DNA from: Clostridium sp. | GTDB taxonomy: Bacteria; Bacteroidota; Bacteroidia; Bacteroidales; Bacteroidaceae | Length of the DNA: 32,127 nt | Assembly (NCBI GenBank): GCA_023663705.1 | Contig: JAMPGY010000023.1 | Coordinates: forward strand, 6,189 to 38,315 | Reading direction: 5' to 3' | Shown: positions 15,931 through 22,716 of the stretch, in pieces | Layout of the letters: each line of letters opens with the position of its first letter | How positions within the stretch are numbered: position 1 is the first letter of the stretch | Translations under genes and position numbers: made by a program | Notes under the pieces: model-generated | Database searches by the model: none | Told to the model about the DNA's origin: nothing | What the model saw: only the letters and a program-made list of their open reading frames with translations

Positions 15931-16350
15931 TCAATAGGATCTGCGTGACTCCATCCATCCCTGCAGGATGATAGTGGCACTGATTTCATCCACCAACGCC
16001 TTGTTCTGTCGGTCCTTCTTCTTCAATCCCCCGACCAACATGGCTTGGTGAGCCAGCACAGAAGTAAAACGTTCGTCAAAGTATTCCACCGGCACATTCG
16101 GAAGACTCTTCTTCAGATTATCCACGAAGACCGAAATGCGCTGCATGTTCTCCGACGGCTCCCCGGACATCTGCCGGGGTTGTCCCACCACGATTCTCTC
16201 CACCGTTTCACGCTTCACATACTGCGTGATATAGGCCAAAAGTTCATGTGTATCCACCGTGCATAGCCCGTTGGCGATCAACTGCAACGGATCGGTCACA
16301 GCCAATCCGGTCCTTTTCTTTCCATAATCTATAGCCAGAATCCTTCCCAT
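15931..16350 (-). CDS. ruvX: RuvX/YqgF-family pre-16S rRNA nuclease / Holliday-junction resolvase homologue
   Basis: This 139-aa RNase H-fold protein is of normal family length. Visible motifs are AIDYGKKRTGLAV (first acidic residue, strand 1), RIVVGQP, YFDERFTSVLA (second acidic residue) and KALVDEISATIILQGWM (third acidic residue). YqgF matures the 5' end of 16S rRNA in Escherichia coli, and the resolvase role is older and less certain. It heads ruvX-def-TPR. A -7 box lies only 8 bp before the ATG, so the mRNA may be almost leaderless. A 12-bp palindrome lies just upstream. Confidence 0.92.
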   Translation of the reverse strand: MGRILAIDYGKKRTGLAVTDPLQLIANGLCTVDTHELLAYITQYVKRETVERIVVGQPRQMSGEPSENMQRISVFVDNLKKSLPNVPVEYFDERFTSVLAHQAMLVGGLKKKDRQNKALVDEISATIILQGWMESRRSY

Positions 16351-16357
16351 GGTCTTG

Positions 16358-16389
16358 CAAAATTAATGATTCTCGCCGGAATATATTCC
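16358..16389 (-). promoter_or_regulatory. ruvX promoter with adjacent 12-bp palindrome
   Basis: The -7 box TAATTTTG (16365-16358) ends 8 bp before ATG 16350. At the -33 position there is no TTG. A perfect palindrome GGAATATATTCC (16378-16389) lies there instead and could be an operator. Confidence 0.45.
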
Positions 16390-16444
16390 ACCTCTCTCAT
16401 AAAAAGAAGTTAACGAGCCTGTATTGTTTCTGTTCCAAACCGAA

Positions 16445-16478
16445 AGAGGGGTGTCCGGCAATTGACGGACACCCCTCT
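16445..16478 (-). terminator. Terminator hairpin after the SPOR lipoprotein gene
   Basis: A perfect 13-bp stem pairs AGAGGGGTGTCCG (16445-16457) with its complement (16466-16478) around an 8-nt loop. The T-run after it on the minus strand is short (TTTCGGTTT), so termination may be partial. Confidence 0.65.
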
Positions 16479-16489
16479 GTATATCTGAC

Positions 16490-16506
16490 CGGGGCACCAG
16501 ACCCCG
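16490..16506. repeat. Second short hairpin after the SPOR lipoprotein gene
   Basis: CGGGG (16490-16494) pairs with CCCCG (16502-16506) around 7 nt. It lies between the lipoprotein stop and the larger hairpin, so the transcript ends in two stem-loops that may also protect the 3' end. Confidence 0.4.
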
Positions 16507-16524
16507 TTTCTTTCATGATAGATA

Positions 16525-17007
16525 TTACTTGGTGTAAAGCAACCATGCATCACTGTACTGACCACGCAAAGCGTCACGAGACTGCACGGCCGAAGCTTTG
16601 TCGGCAAACGTAGAAGCCACCACGCGATACATATTCAAGCCGGCATTGTATACAATCTGAGCGGCATATCCGGACGCAGCCAAAGTACTTTGCAAACGCT
16701 CAGCATTAGCCTTTACGCCAAAACTTCCGCATACCACACTATATGTTTTCAGACCGGCACCGGACACAACCGTCACATTCTCCGTGCGTACGGATGCATT
16801 GCTGACGTCTGTCGTATTGGATGTTGTCGGAACCAACGGAGTCACTTCTACTGGAGTCTGCTGCTGAACGGGATTCTCCTCCACCACAGCGGTCTGCTTC
16901 ATCTTAGCCTCTTCATAAGCTTTCTTATAAGCACTCTCCTTGCTCTTGCAGGAAGAAAGACCCAAAACCATTCCGGCACACAGACCAAACACAACTAACT
17001 TCTTCAT
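16525..17007 (-). CDS. SPOR-domain lipoprotein
   Basis: This 160-aa protein has a lipoprotein signal peptide ending in the lipobox LSSC, with the lipidated Cys at residue 20, so it is membrane-anchored and faces the periplasm. Residues about 35-80 are a Thr/Val/Pro-rich linker. Residues about 85-158 are a SPOR domain (KTYSVVCGSFGVKANAERLQ, ASGYAAQIVYNAGLNMYRVV). SPOR domains bind denuded glycan strands of peptidoglycan and often go to the division site. The gene stands alone, with its own promoter about 95 bp upstream and hairpins downstream, and is divergent from the YtxH module. Confidence 0.88.
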   Translation of the reverse strand: MKKLVVFGLCAGMVLGLSSCKSKESAYKKAYEEAKMKQTAVVEENPVQQQTPVEVTPLVPTTSNTTDVSNASVRTENVTVVSGAGLKTYSVVCGSFGVKANAERLQSTLAASGYAAQIVYNAGLNMYRVVASTFADKASAVQSRDALRGQYSDAWLLYTK

Positions 17008-17103
17008 AATTACTATCTGAATTTTAATGAATAATCCTTATCTGTCACAGCCCTGCCCGCAAGCCGTCCATTCTTCCTTCCGAAGCAGGTCCGATGTGTG
17101 AAA

Positions 17104-17135
17104 CAAAGGTACTACATATTTTCTATGACAGCCAA
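17104..17135 (-). promoter_or_regulatory. Promoter of the SPOR lipoprotein gene
   Basis: TTG (17135-17133) lies 21 bp upstream of the -7 box TACCTTTG (17111-17104). The leader to ATG 17007 is about 90 nt, longer than most in this window. No riboswitch fold was recognised in it. Confidence 0.6.
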
Positions 17136-17164
17136 CGAATACGTGCAAAAAATAATTAATTAGC

Positions 17165-17185
17165 GCATAAAAGGCCTTTTTATGC
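17165..17185. repeat. Palindrome between divergent promoters
   Basis: GCATAAAAGGCC followed by TTTTTATGC forms a near-perfect 21-bp palindrome with one extra T. It lies between the SPOR and YtxH promoters where no transcript ends, so it is more likely a binding site than a terminator. Confidence 0.4.
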
Positions 17186-17206
17186 TGAAAAAAAACATAG
17201 CGGCTG

Positions 17207-17236
17207 TTGCATATCAACAAAAAAGTAATACCTTTG
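17207..17236 (+). promoter_or_regulatory. Promoter of the YtxH/holin-like module
   Basis: TTG (17207-17209) and TACCTTTG (17229-17236) are separated by 19 bp, a good match to the Bacteroides -33/-7 pattern. The leader to ATG 17263 is about 20 nt. Confidence 0.7.
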
Positions 17237-17262
17237 CCCATGAACCATAAAAACAAATAGAT

Positions 17263-17472
17263 ATGAAAGCATTGAATTATTTAGTAGCATTCATCGGTGG
17301 AGCCGCTGTTGGCGCTGCAGCCGGTATTCTGTTTGCACCTGAAAAAGGCACAGACACTCGTGATAAGATTGTCGAAGCACTTCGCAAGAGAGGCATCCGC
17401 CTGAACCGCAAGGAGATGGACTCATTGGTTGACGAGATAGCAGAGGAAATCAAAGCTGGCGAAGACGCTTAA
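17263..17472 (+). CDS. YtxH-domain small membrane protein
   Basis: This 69-aa protein has one glycine/alanine-rich transmembrane helix (about residues 5-25, YLVAFIGGAAVGAAAGILFA), the APEKGTDTR turn typical of YtxH proteins, and a charged amphipathic C-terminal helix. YtxH proteins are general-stress-associated in Firmicutes, but their molecular role is unknown. It is the first of three tightly spaced small genes, with the next gene 12 bp downstream. Confidence 0.85.
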   Translation: MKALNYLVAFIGGAAVGAAAGILFAPEKGTDTRDKIVEALRKRGIRLNRKEMDSLVDEIAEEIKAGEDA

Positions 17473-17484
17473 CCACCACAGACT

Positions 17485-17859
17485 ATGTTTTCGGAAGGAA
17501 AAAGCATAGACAGCATGCAGAAACTTTTTCTGGAACTCAAGAACTATCTTGAGCTTCAGAAAAAGTTTGTGATGCTGGACACGGCCGAGAAGCTCACCGT
17601 ACTTATCTCAGCCATAGCCATCGGCTCTGTTGTTCTCATCCTGCTGTCCATGCTGTTGCTCTTTGCAACCTTAGCCCTGGCTTATTATCTTGGCGACCTG
17701 CTTCACAGCCTTCCGCTGGGATTTGCCCTAATAGCGGCTCTGTTCGGTGTGATTTTATTTTATTTTTATGCCAACCGCAACAAGCTTGTCATCCAACCGC
17801 TGGCGCGTATGATGGCCGACTTGTTCATCAATCCCCACCCCACGGATGAAAAGAAATAA
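17485..17859 (+). CDS. Holin-like phage-holin-family membrane protein
   Basis: This 124-aa protein has a soluble N-terminal helix (about 8-35) and two transmembrane segments (about 38-68, LISAIAIGSVVLILLSMLLL, and 74-95, LGFALIAALFGVILFYFYA), then a short cytosolic C-terminus. This matches the chromosomal putative holin-X/YqjE-type family that often sits beside YtxH or YqjD-like proteins. No lysin or phage gene is near, so a lysis role is unlikely, and envelope stress or membrane remodelling is more likely. The next gene starts 14 bp before its stop. Confidence 0.75.
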   Translation: MFSEGKSIDSMQKLFLELKNYLELQKKFVMLDTAEKLTVLISAIAIGSVVLILLSMLLLFATLALAYYLGDLLHSLPLGFALIAALFGVILFYFYANRNKLVIQPLARMMADLFINPHPTDEKK

Positions 17860-18106
17860 TCCCGCCACTTATCCTACCGATATGTTGCAATACATTCGTG
17901 AGGAGAAAGAGAAAACACGTGTGTCCCTGCAAGAAAGCAACCGACACATGAAGCAAATGACAACCGACATGTTTGCGCCTCCCCAGGTGGCGGAAGGAAA
18001 GGCCGGCACACTTCTTCATCTATTCAACCAAGGTATGGCCATCTACAAAGGCGTCATGCTGGGTATGACCATCGTGCGGAGCGTACGTGGCTTGTTCCGG
18101 AAATAG
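17846..18106 (+). CDS. Small conserved-looking protein of the YtxH/holin-like module
   Basis: This 86-aa protein begins inside the end of the holin-like gene (14-bp overlap), so translation is coupled. Residues 12-40 form a charged helix (YIREEKEKTRVSLQESNRHM). The C-terminal half (about 55-86) is amphipathic and ends with VRSVRGLFRK, which could lie on the membrane. I do not recognise a family. Its place after YtxH and the holin-like protein suggests that the three act together on the inner membrane. Confidence 0.7.
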   Translation: MKRNNPATYPTDMLQYIREEKEKTRVSLQESNRHMKQMTTDMFAPPQVAEGKAGTLLHLFNQGMAIYKGVMLGMTIVRSVRGLFRK

Positions 18107-18132
18107 AGACACCCGCTCTTTAACATACAGAA

Positions 18133-18173
18133 AAAGGATAAACGTGCAAAAATCTTGCTTCCGTCTATCCTTT
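18133..18173. terminator. Terminator between convergent genes
   Basis: AAAGGATA (18133-18140) pairs with TATCCTTT (18166-18173), and partial pairing extends outward (ACATA/TATGT). The A/T-rich flanks could serve both the module from the left and the 186-aa protein gene from the right. Confidence 0.5.
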
Positions 18174-18199
18174 CTATGTCTATAGAATCCTGATGCGAC

Positions 18200-18760
18200 T
18201 TATGCCGTAGGCAAAGTAACACCCAAATATTTCCATGTGAAATTGCGTCCTTTCATCGAAGGGAACTGACTGCGGGGATCCACATCCTCACGCTGACGCA
18301 GATGAGCCACGATACGATTGTAACATTCCGTAGCATTATGCGCTTTCACACGCGCACAGAAAGACGTGTCCTTATATTGAAACTTAGTCGTTCCGGGGAT
18401 GGAAATCACACGCTTGAACAAAATGCTTCCCTCATACCATCCGGGCGCCTCGTTCATCACCCGAATCGAAGAAAACTCACGTGCCGGCGCTTGGGATGCC
18501 GCACCGGTCATCTGACCCTTGCCACCGTGCGCCTTGAATTCCTCCAACGTGGCAGCCATGGTTTTTATCACGATAAAATAAACACGGGGACGTACCTTAT
18601 AACGCTTGGGATAATGAACAGAACCTGCCACATACTGACGCAAATCACTGATCACAAAATCATCAAGCGTCACTCCCGGAATAGAAGACAAAAAATCGAC
18701 AGCCTCTTCCACGCTGCCCACCACACACTCTTCGTCAAAATAACGAATATACAAATTCAT
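18200..18760 (-). CDS. Uncharacterised soluble protein (186 aa)
   Basis: I do not recognise a named domain. ATG 18760 (MNLYIRYFDEE) is preferred over 18802 because the earlier start would place translation inside a leader hairpin. The protein has no signal peptide or membrane segment. It shows alternating strands and helices in two similar halves. The first half has KRYKVRPRVYFIVIKTMAATLEEF (104 bases of coding around the centre; phrase RPRVYFIVIKT). The second has GWYEGSILFKRVISIPG, FCARVKAHNATECYNRIVAH and, near the end, DPRSQFPSMKGRNF. The well-ordered composition and a good promoter argue for a real gene. It probably belongs to a Bacteroidales-restricted family. Function unknown. Confidence 0.75.
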   Translation of the reverse strand: MNLYIRYFDEECVVGSVEEAVDFLSSIPGVTLDDFVISDLRQYVAGSVHYPKRYKVRPRVYFIVIKTMAATLEEFKAHGGKGQMTGAASQAPAREFSSIRVMNEAPGWYEGSILFKRVISIPGTTKFQYKDTSFCARVKAHNATECYNRIVAHLRQREDVDPRSQFPSMKGRNFTWKYLGVTLPTA

Positions 18761-18797
18761 TGAACCTAAAAATATATTTAATAAACACTTAGAAAGG

Positions 18798-18829
18798 GAC
18801 AATTACCACTATACGTTGTTATAATTGTC
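18798..18829 (-). promoter_or_regulatory. Leader hairpin of the 186-aa protein gene
   Basis: GACAATTA (18798-18805) is perfectly complementary to TAATTGTC (18822-18829). It forms a stem at the very 5' end of the predicted transcript, about 40 nt before ATG 18760. It could be an mRNA stabiliser or an operator. Confidence 0.4.
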
Positions 18830-18840
18830 TGAATACAATG

Positions 18841-18872
18841 CAAAAGTAACAAATAAATCCCACTTATGCAAA
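18841..18872 (-). promoter_or_regulatory. Promoter of the 186-aa protein gene
   Basis: TTTG (18872-18869) is followed after 20 bp by TACTTTTG (18848-18841). This is a strong match to the Bacteroides -33/-7 pattern, and the predicted leader is about 75 nt. Confidence 0.65.
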
Positions 18873-18910
18873 TAATAACCCCATTCAGAACAACGAATAA
18901 GCAAAAACAG

Positions 18911-18918
18911 TACCTTTG
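18911..18918 (+). promoter_or_regulatory. -7 box of the BASS transporter gene
   Basis: TACCTTTG lies 28 bp before ATG 18947 and makes the in-frame extension back to 18866 unlikely. No TTG is found at -33. Confidence 0.5.
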
Positions 18919-18946
18919 CAACACATTTCACAAAAGTCACATCCAA

Positions 18947-19900
18947 ATGAAACTCATAACCTTTCTGAAGAACTGGACACTTCCGATTGCCATGATGACC
19001 GGAGTGGCCGGTTATTTCTTTTTTGCACGCATTCCGTTCCTGTCTCCACTCAAACCTTTTGTTCTCAAGACTTCTTCCCTGTTGCAACCCGCACTTATCT
19101 TCGCCATGCTGTTCATTACCTTCTGCAAGGTGAATCCACGCGACCTGACTCCCCGCATCTGGCATCTGTGGTTGCTACTCATCCAGGCGTTGGGCTTCTG
19201 TCTTCCCGCTCTGCTCATCCACCTTTACCCGGACATGCCTGGCCAGGTCATCGTGGAAGGCACCATGCTATGTCTGATTTGTCCCACGGCCACAGCAGCC
19301 GCAGTCATTACCGGAAAACTCGGTGGCAATGCTTCCAGCCTGACCACCTACACGATTCTCATCAATCTGCTCACGGCTATCATCGTGCCTCTCGTTGTGC
19401 CCACCATCCATCCGCACGCCGGACAAGGCTTCCTGTACTCTTTCACACTTATCATCGGCAAGGTTTCCCCGCTACTGTTCGGGCCGTTCCTGGCCGCTCT
19501 TTTTGTCCAGCGCTTCCTCCCTACCCTGCATCGCAGCATCCTGTCCTGTAAAGACCTTGCTTTCTATCTTTGGGCTGTTGCCCTGGCTATTGCCATAGGT
19601 GTCACCGCCAAGAGCATCGCCCACAGCACCGTCGACATTCGCTACCAGGCCGGCATTGCCGCAGCCTCGTTGGTTTGCTGCATTTTTCAGTTTGCAACCG
19701 GACGAGCCATCGGCCGTCACTATGATGAAAGTATTACCGCCGGACAATCACTGGGACAGAAGAACACCGTACTGATTATTTGGATGGGCTACACATTCTT
19801 CACTCCCATCACATCCATTGCCGGAGGCTTTTACAGCGTATGGCACAACCTGTTCAATTCCTACCAACTCTACCGACAACGCAAGTCCCCAATCCAATAA
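18947..19900 (+). CDS. BASS-family (bile acid:sodium symporter-like) transporter
   Basis: This 317-aa integral inner-membrane protein has about nine to ten hydrophobic segments. The family features are a central LICPTATAAAVITGKLGGN motif (residues about 106-124), where helices cross near the sodium sites, and a second crossover region GQSLGQKNTVLIIWMGYTF near residues 265-285. Members carry sodium-coupled organic anions: bile acids in gut and liver, pantoate or pyruvate in others. The cargo cannot be read from sequence. ATG 18947 is used, giving MKLITFLKNW at the start. The gene stands alone and converges on the tRNA operon. Confidence 0.82.
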   Translation: MKLITFLKNWTLPIAMMTGVAGYFFFARIPFLSPLKPFVLKTSSLLQPALIFAMLFITFCKVNPRDLTPRIWHLWLLLIQALGFCLPALLIHLYPDMPGQVIVEGTMLCLICPTATAAAVITGKLGGNASSLTTYTILINLLTAIIVPLVVPTIHPHAGQGFLYSFTLIIGKVSPLLFGPFLAALFVQRFLPTLHRSILSCKDLAFYLWAVALAIAIGVTAKSIAHSTVDIRYQAGIAAASLVCCIFQFATGRAIGRHYDESITAGQSLGQKNTVLIIWMGYTFFTPITSIAGGFYSVWHNLFNSYQLYRQRKSPIQ

Positions 19901-19933
19901 ACAAGGGGGTATCCTTTCTGCACAAGAAGACAC

Positions 19934-19962
19934 AAAAAAGCAACCTGAACGATCAGATTGCT
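19934..19962 (-). terminator. Rho-independent terminator of the tRNA operon
   Basis: On the minus strand, AGCAATCTGA (19962-19953), a 4-nt loop and TCAGGTTGCT (19948-19939) form a 10-bp stem with one mismatch, followed by a run of five T residues. It lies 7 bp after the last tRNA-Gly if CCA is counted. Confidence 0.85.
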
Positions 19963-19968
19963 TATGAA

Positions 19969-20044
19969 TGGAGCGGAAAACGAGACTCGAACTCGCGACC
20001 CCAACCTTGGCAAGGTTGTGCTCTACCAACTGAGCTATTTCCGC
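19969..20044 (-). tRNA. tRNA-Gly(GCC), with encoded CCA
   Basis: Acceptor stem GCGGAAA/TTTCCGC, a D-loop with AGTTGGTAGAGC, anticodon loop CTTGCCAAG with GCC, and T-loop GTTCGAGTC. The 73-nt body (19972-20044) is identical to the copy at 20296-20368. Only this copy is followed by CCA, which may be chance. Confidence 0.95.
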
Positions 20045-20072
20045 AGATATGAACTTTTGAAGTTAAACTTCG

Positions 20073-20156
20073 TGAAGAGAAGGAGACTCGAACTCCCACG
20101 ACACAATTGTCACTACCCCCTCAAAGTAGCGCGTCTACCAATTCCGCCATCTCTCC
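20073..20156 (-). tRNA. tRNA-Leu(GAG)
   Basis: An 84-nt type II tRNA with acceptor GGAGAGA/TCTCTTC (one G-U pair), D-arm GGCGGAATTGGTAGACGC, anticodon loop TTGAGGG (GAG), a long variable arm and T-loop GTTCGAGTC. CCA is not encoded. Confidence 0.95.
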
Positions 20157-20189
20157 GAAGCTAATAGATGCAAACTGCTTTTGAAAGAG

Positions 20190-20272
20190 TGCCCAGAACA
20201 GGACTCGAACCTGCACGTCATTGCTAACACTAGTACCTGAAACTAGCGCGTCTACCATTCCGCCACCTGGGC
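20190..20272 (-). tRNA. tRNA-Leu(CAG)
   Basis: An 83-nt type II tRNA with acceptor GCCCAGG/TCTGGGC, anticodon stem CTAGT/ACTAG around TTCAGGT (CAG), a long variable arm and T-loop GTTCGAGTC. CCA is not encoded. Confidence 0.95.
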
Positions 20273-20295
20273 TTGCACAGTTTGCGGCTTCTATG

Positions 20296-20368
20296 AGCGG
20301 AAAACGAGACTCGAACTCGCGACCCCAACCTTGGCAAGGTTGTGCTCTACCAACTGAGCTATTTCCGC
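20296..20368 (-). tRNA. tRNA-Gly(GCC), second copy
   Basis: First gene of the tRNA operon. Its 73-nt body is identical to the other Gly(GCC) gene in the cluster, which suggests recent duplication or gene conversion. CCA is not encoded. Confidence 0.95.
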
Positions 20369-20421
20369 ATATCAGCCTTTCAGCGTTTCAATATCGTTAA
20401 GCATTCCCCTGAATGCGGTTG

Positions 20422-20452
20422 CAAAGGTACCGCTTTTTTTTGAATCTGCAAA
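20422..20452 (-). promoter_or_regulatory. Promoter of the tRNA operon
   Basis: A -33 TTTG (20452-20449) and -7 TACCTTTG (20429-20422) are separated by 19 bp, one of the best promoter matches in the window. The sequence CCGCTTTTTTTT occurs at 20430-20441, between the two boxes, and again at 20479-20490 upstream, where the A-tract could act like an UP element. A short hairpin GCATTC/GAATGC (20401-20416) falls at the predicted transcript start. Confidence 0.75.
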
Positions 20453-20493
20453 CTTTTCCAAGTTTTTTTTCGTTTATTGCCGCTTTTTTTTGT

Positions 20494-21690
20494 TCAACAC
20501 ATTCTGTCACGATAGTCCTCATAGACGAAACGGCGCAGATATTCCACCTCTCCATCCGGGCGCAGCAAAGCTATCGAGGGATGATGGACACCATTGAACA
20601 TATTGGTCTTCACCGTAGTGTAATGTATCATATCCTCAAACACCAGACGATCCCCCACTTGCAGGGCATGATTGAAGCGCCAAGTTCCCATAAAATCTCC
20701 GCTCAGGCAACTGTTTCCCCCCAGACGGTAGACAAATTCGTCCGGCGATGCCTTACGCACATAATCGGCATCCAGCGTTTCCGCACCACGCACCGCCGGT
20801 TGGTAAGGCATCTCTAGACAATCGGGCATGTGACAAGTGAAGCTTACATCAAGCACTGCCGTGCGGATACCTTTATTCTCCACCACATCCACAACCGAAG
20901 CCACCAACGCACCGGTCTGCCATCCGAAAGCCGATCCGGGTTCCAATATTACGGATAGATGAGGATAACGTGACTTCAGGCCTTTCAGCAAAGCGACGAG
21001 ACGCTCCGTCTCATAGTCGTTGCGGGTCATCAGATGACCGCCACCCAGATTGAGCCATTTGATCTGCGAAAACCACACCCCGAACTTCTCCTCGACATGT
21101 GCCAACGTGTGCTCCAATGCTTCAGCCGAGCTCTCGCAATGGCAATGGCAATGGAATCCGTCTATCCCCTCCGGCAAACGTTCGGGCAATTGCGAAGCCA
21201 ACACCCCGAAACGGGAACCGGGCGCACAGGGATTGTACAGTTCCACTTCAATCTCGGAATACTCCGGATTGATGCGCAGTCCGCAAGACACCCGCTCTTC
21301 CTCATCCCCACATGCCGCATTACTCCTCTTGACCTCCGGATAGAAACGTTCGTACTGCGTGAGGGAATTGAAAGTCACATGACTGCTGCAAGCCAATATA
21401 CCGGCAAAGTCACGCTCGGTGTAGGCCGGAGAATAGGTGTGTGCCCTGCTGCCAAACTCTTCAAACGCCAGACGTGCCTCATACAGCGAACTGGCCGTAG
21501 TGTGGCGGATATACTCGCGGAAAATAGGAAAGGTCTTCCAAAGCGCATAGGCCTTGAATGCCAAAATGATTTCCACGCCCGCACTGTCCGCCACATGCTT
21601 GATCAGGCTCAGATTCCGGCGGAGCAAATCCTCTTCCACAATATAACAGGGCGTCTCCACCCCCCGGTATGTCAAACGGTCTGTCTTCAT
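20494..21690 (-). CDS. nspC: Carboxynorspermidine decarboxylase
   Basis: This 398-aa PLP enzyme of the alanine racemase/ornithine decarboxylase fold converts carboxyspermidine or carboxynorspermidine to spermidine or norspermidine, the last step of the aspartate-semialdehyde route to polyamines found in gut Bacteroides. The PLP lysine is K46 in ILAFKAYALWKTF. Other matches are TASSLYEARLAFEEFG, LNLGGGHLMTRNDY and EPGSAFGWQTGALVA, where the phosphate is bound, and GGNSCLSGD near the C-terminus. A hexanucleotide repeat (about 21136-21153) encodes the alternating His/Cys run at about residues 179-184. The partner dehydrogenase gene is not in the window. It starts 51 bp after the PCMD gene and may share its transcript. 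Confidence 0.93.
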   Translation of the reverse strand: MKTDRLTYRGVETPCYIVEEDLLRRNLSLIKHVADSAGVEIILAFKAYALWKTFPIFREYIRHTTASSLYEARLAFEEFGSRAHTYSPAYTERDFAGILACSSHVTFNSLTQYERFYPEVKRSNAACGDEEERVSCGLRINPEYSEIEVELYNPCAPGSRFGVLASQLPERLPEGIDGFHCHCHCESSAEALEHTLAHVEEKFGVWFSQIKWLNLGGGHLMTRNDYETERLVALLKGLKSRYPHLSVILEPGSAFGWQTGALVASVVDVVENKGIRTAVLDVSFTCHMPDCLEMPYQPAVRGAETLDADYVRKASPDEFVYRLGGNSCLSGDFMGTWRFNHALQVGDRLVFEDMIHYTTVKTNMFNGVHHPSIALLRPDGEVEYLRRFVYEDYRDRMC

Positions 21691-21741
21691 CAGTGTCTAC
21701 ACAAAAAACTTGTTTTTCTACATCATGAGATAATAGCGTCA

Positions 21742-22698
21742 TCAATACACCACGCGGACGTTATCGATCCAAAACGTGTTGCCGATAGATCCCACATAGG
21801 CGCCGCCATGGCTGGAATCGAACTGAAGCACCATGTGTGTGGGCATTTCATCGTCGTCCGCCCATCCCACTTCTTTGATCGCCACATTCTTTCCCTTGCT
21901 GTTCAGGGCGTACTTCGTATCATCGCCGGTGATCAGCCCCATGTAACTCTGGTAACCGCTTTTCTTGGTGATATCGCCATATTGGATGGGAAATTCGGCA
22001 TTGTTCACCCAATCGTTTGTCGTGCGGTTGAAACGATGTACCATCGTACCCACACGCTTGGCATAGATATTGCCTTTTTCATCTTCCCAACGCTTCTGCA
22101 ACACACAGATGATGTCGGGCATGTCCATACCGGCTACTTTGGTCACCCGGCTGAAACCCGTTTCACGGATACGATCGGGTTCGCCGGACAATTTCACCTT
22201 ATAGTCGAGTTTCAGCGCCTTGGGCTTGCGGGTGAACGGCATGCCGGCAGACAGTTTACTCATCGGACTGGACGTGCTGGTGATCGGCTCAAGCACACTG
22301 CCCAACCACACCGAACCGGCCGCCAGTACCTTGATGTTGACCAGTCCCATCACCTTGCACTTCTCGATATGGGTCTCCAGTCTCACACAGTATCCGTCCC
22401 CTCTTTTCTCGCGATAAACGGAGGTGTTGGTCTTCGTGATACCACACACCTTGGCCATCACATTGGAAGTAGCCCAGGGCGAACCACCCTGATTCTTGTA
22501 TGCATTGTTGTTGTTCCATGTCGCAGAGGGACCAACCTCGTAGAGCGTCTTGGTCTGCCCTCCGATGATGCCGCTTTCCTTGATGTTGCGCACAATCCAC
22601 GTGTCAAAATTGCCAAAACGCAGATACTCCTCCTGCGCTCCGGCCGATGCAGCCAACAAGAGTCCGCACGCCACACCATACAGTTTTTTCTTATCCAT
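21742..22698 (-). CDS. Exported PCMD-domain protein
   Basis: This 318-aa protein has a signal peptide (LYGVACGLLLAASAGAQ, cleavage near residue 22) and no lipobox, so it is periplasmic or surface-exposed. The whole mature part matches the putative carbohydrate metabolism domain (PCMD) family of Bacteroidetes: FGNFDTWIVRNIKESGIIGG at the start, an Asn/Trp-rich loop, and the ending FDSSHGGAYVGSIGNTFWID, which reads as a jelly-roll strand pair. No catalytic residues are established. It lies 18 bp after the Omp85-like barrel gene and upstream of nspC, so barrel and PCMD protein are probably co-expressed and may work together at the outer membrane. Confidence 0.78.
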   Translation of the reverse strand: MDKKKLYGVACGLLLAASAGAQEEYLRFGNFDTWIVRNIKESGIIGGQTKTLYEVGPSATWNNNNAYKNQGGSPWATSNVMAKVCGITKTNTSVYREKRGDGYCVRLETHIEKCKVMGLVNIKVLAAGSVWLGSVLEPITSTSSPMSKLSAGMPFTRKPKALKLDYKVKLSGEPDRIRETGFSRVTKVAGMDMPDIICVLQKRWEDEKGNIYAKRVGTMVHRFNRTTNDWVNNAEFPIQYGDITKKSGYQSYMGLITGDDTKYALNSKGKNVAIKEVGWADDDEMPTHMVLQFDSSHGGAYVGSIGNTFWIDNVRVVY

Positions 22699-22716
22699 TA
22701 TATGTTATAGTTTTAT

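Noticed and set aside
15912-15989. Longer N-terminus for peptide deformylase
   Set aside because: It overlaps the end of ruvX and has no counterpart in the family.
17485-17859. Prophage suggested by the holin-like gene
   Set aside because: There is no lysin, structural, integrase or attachment sequence nearby. The gene sits with YtxH as in ordinary chromosomes.
21034-22710. 558-codon plus-strand frame opposite nspC and the PCMD gene
   Set aside because: It spans two genes on the other strand plus their gap, and its composition is typical of an antisense shadow.
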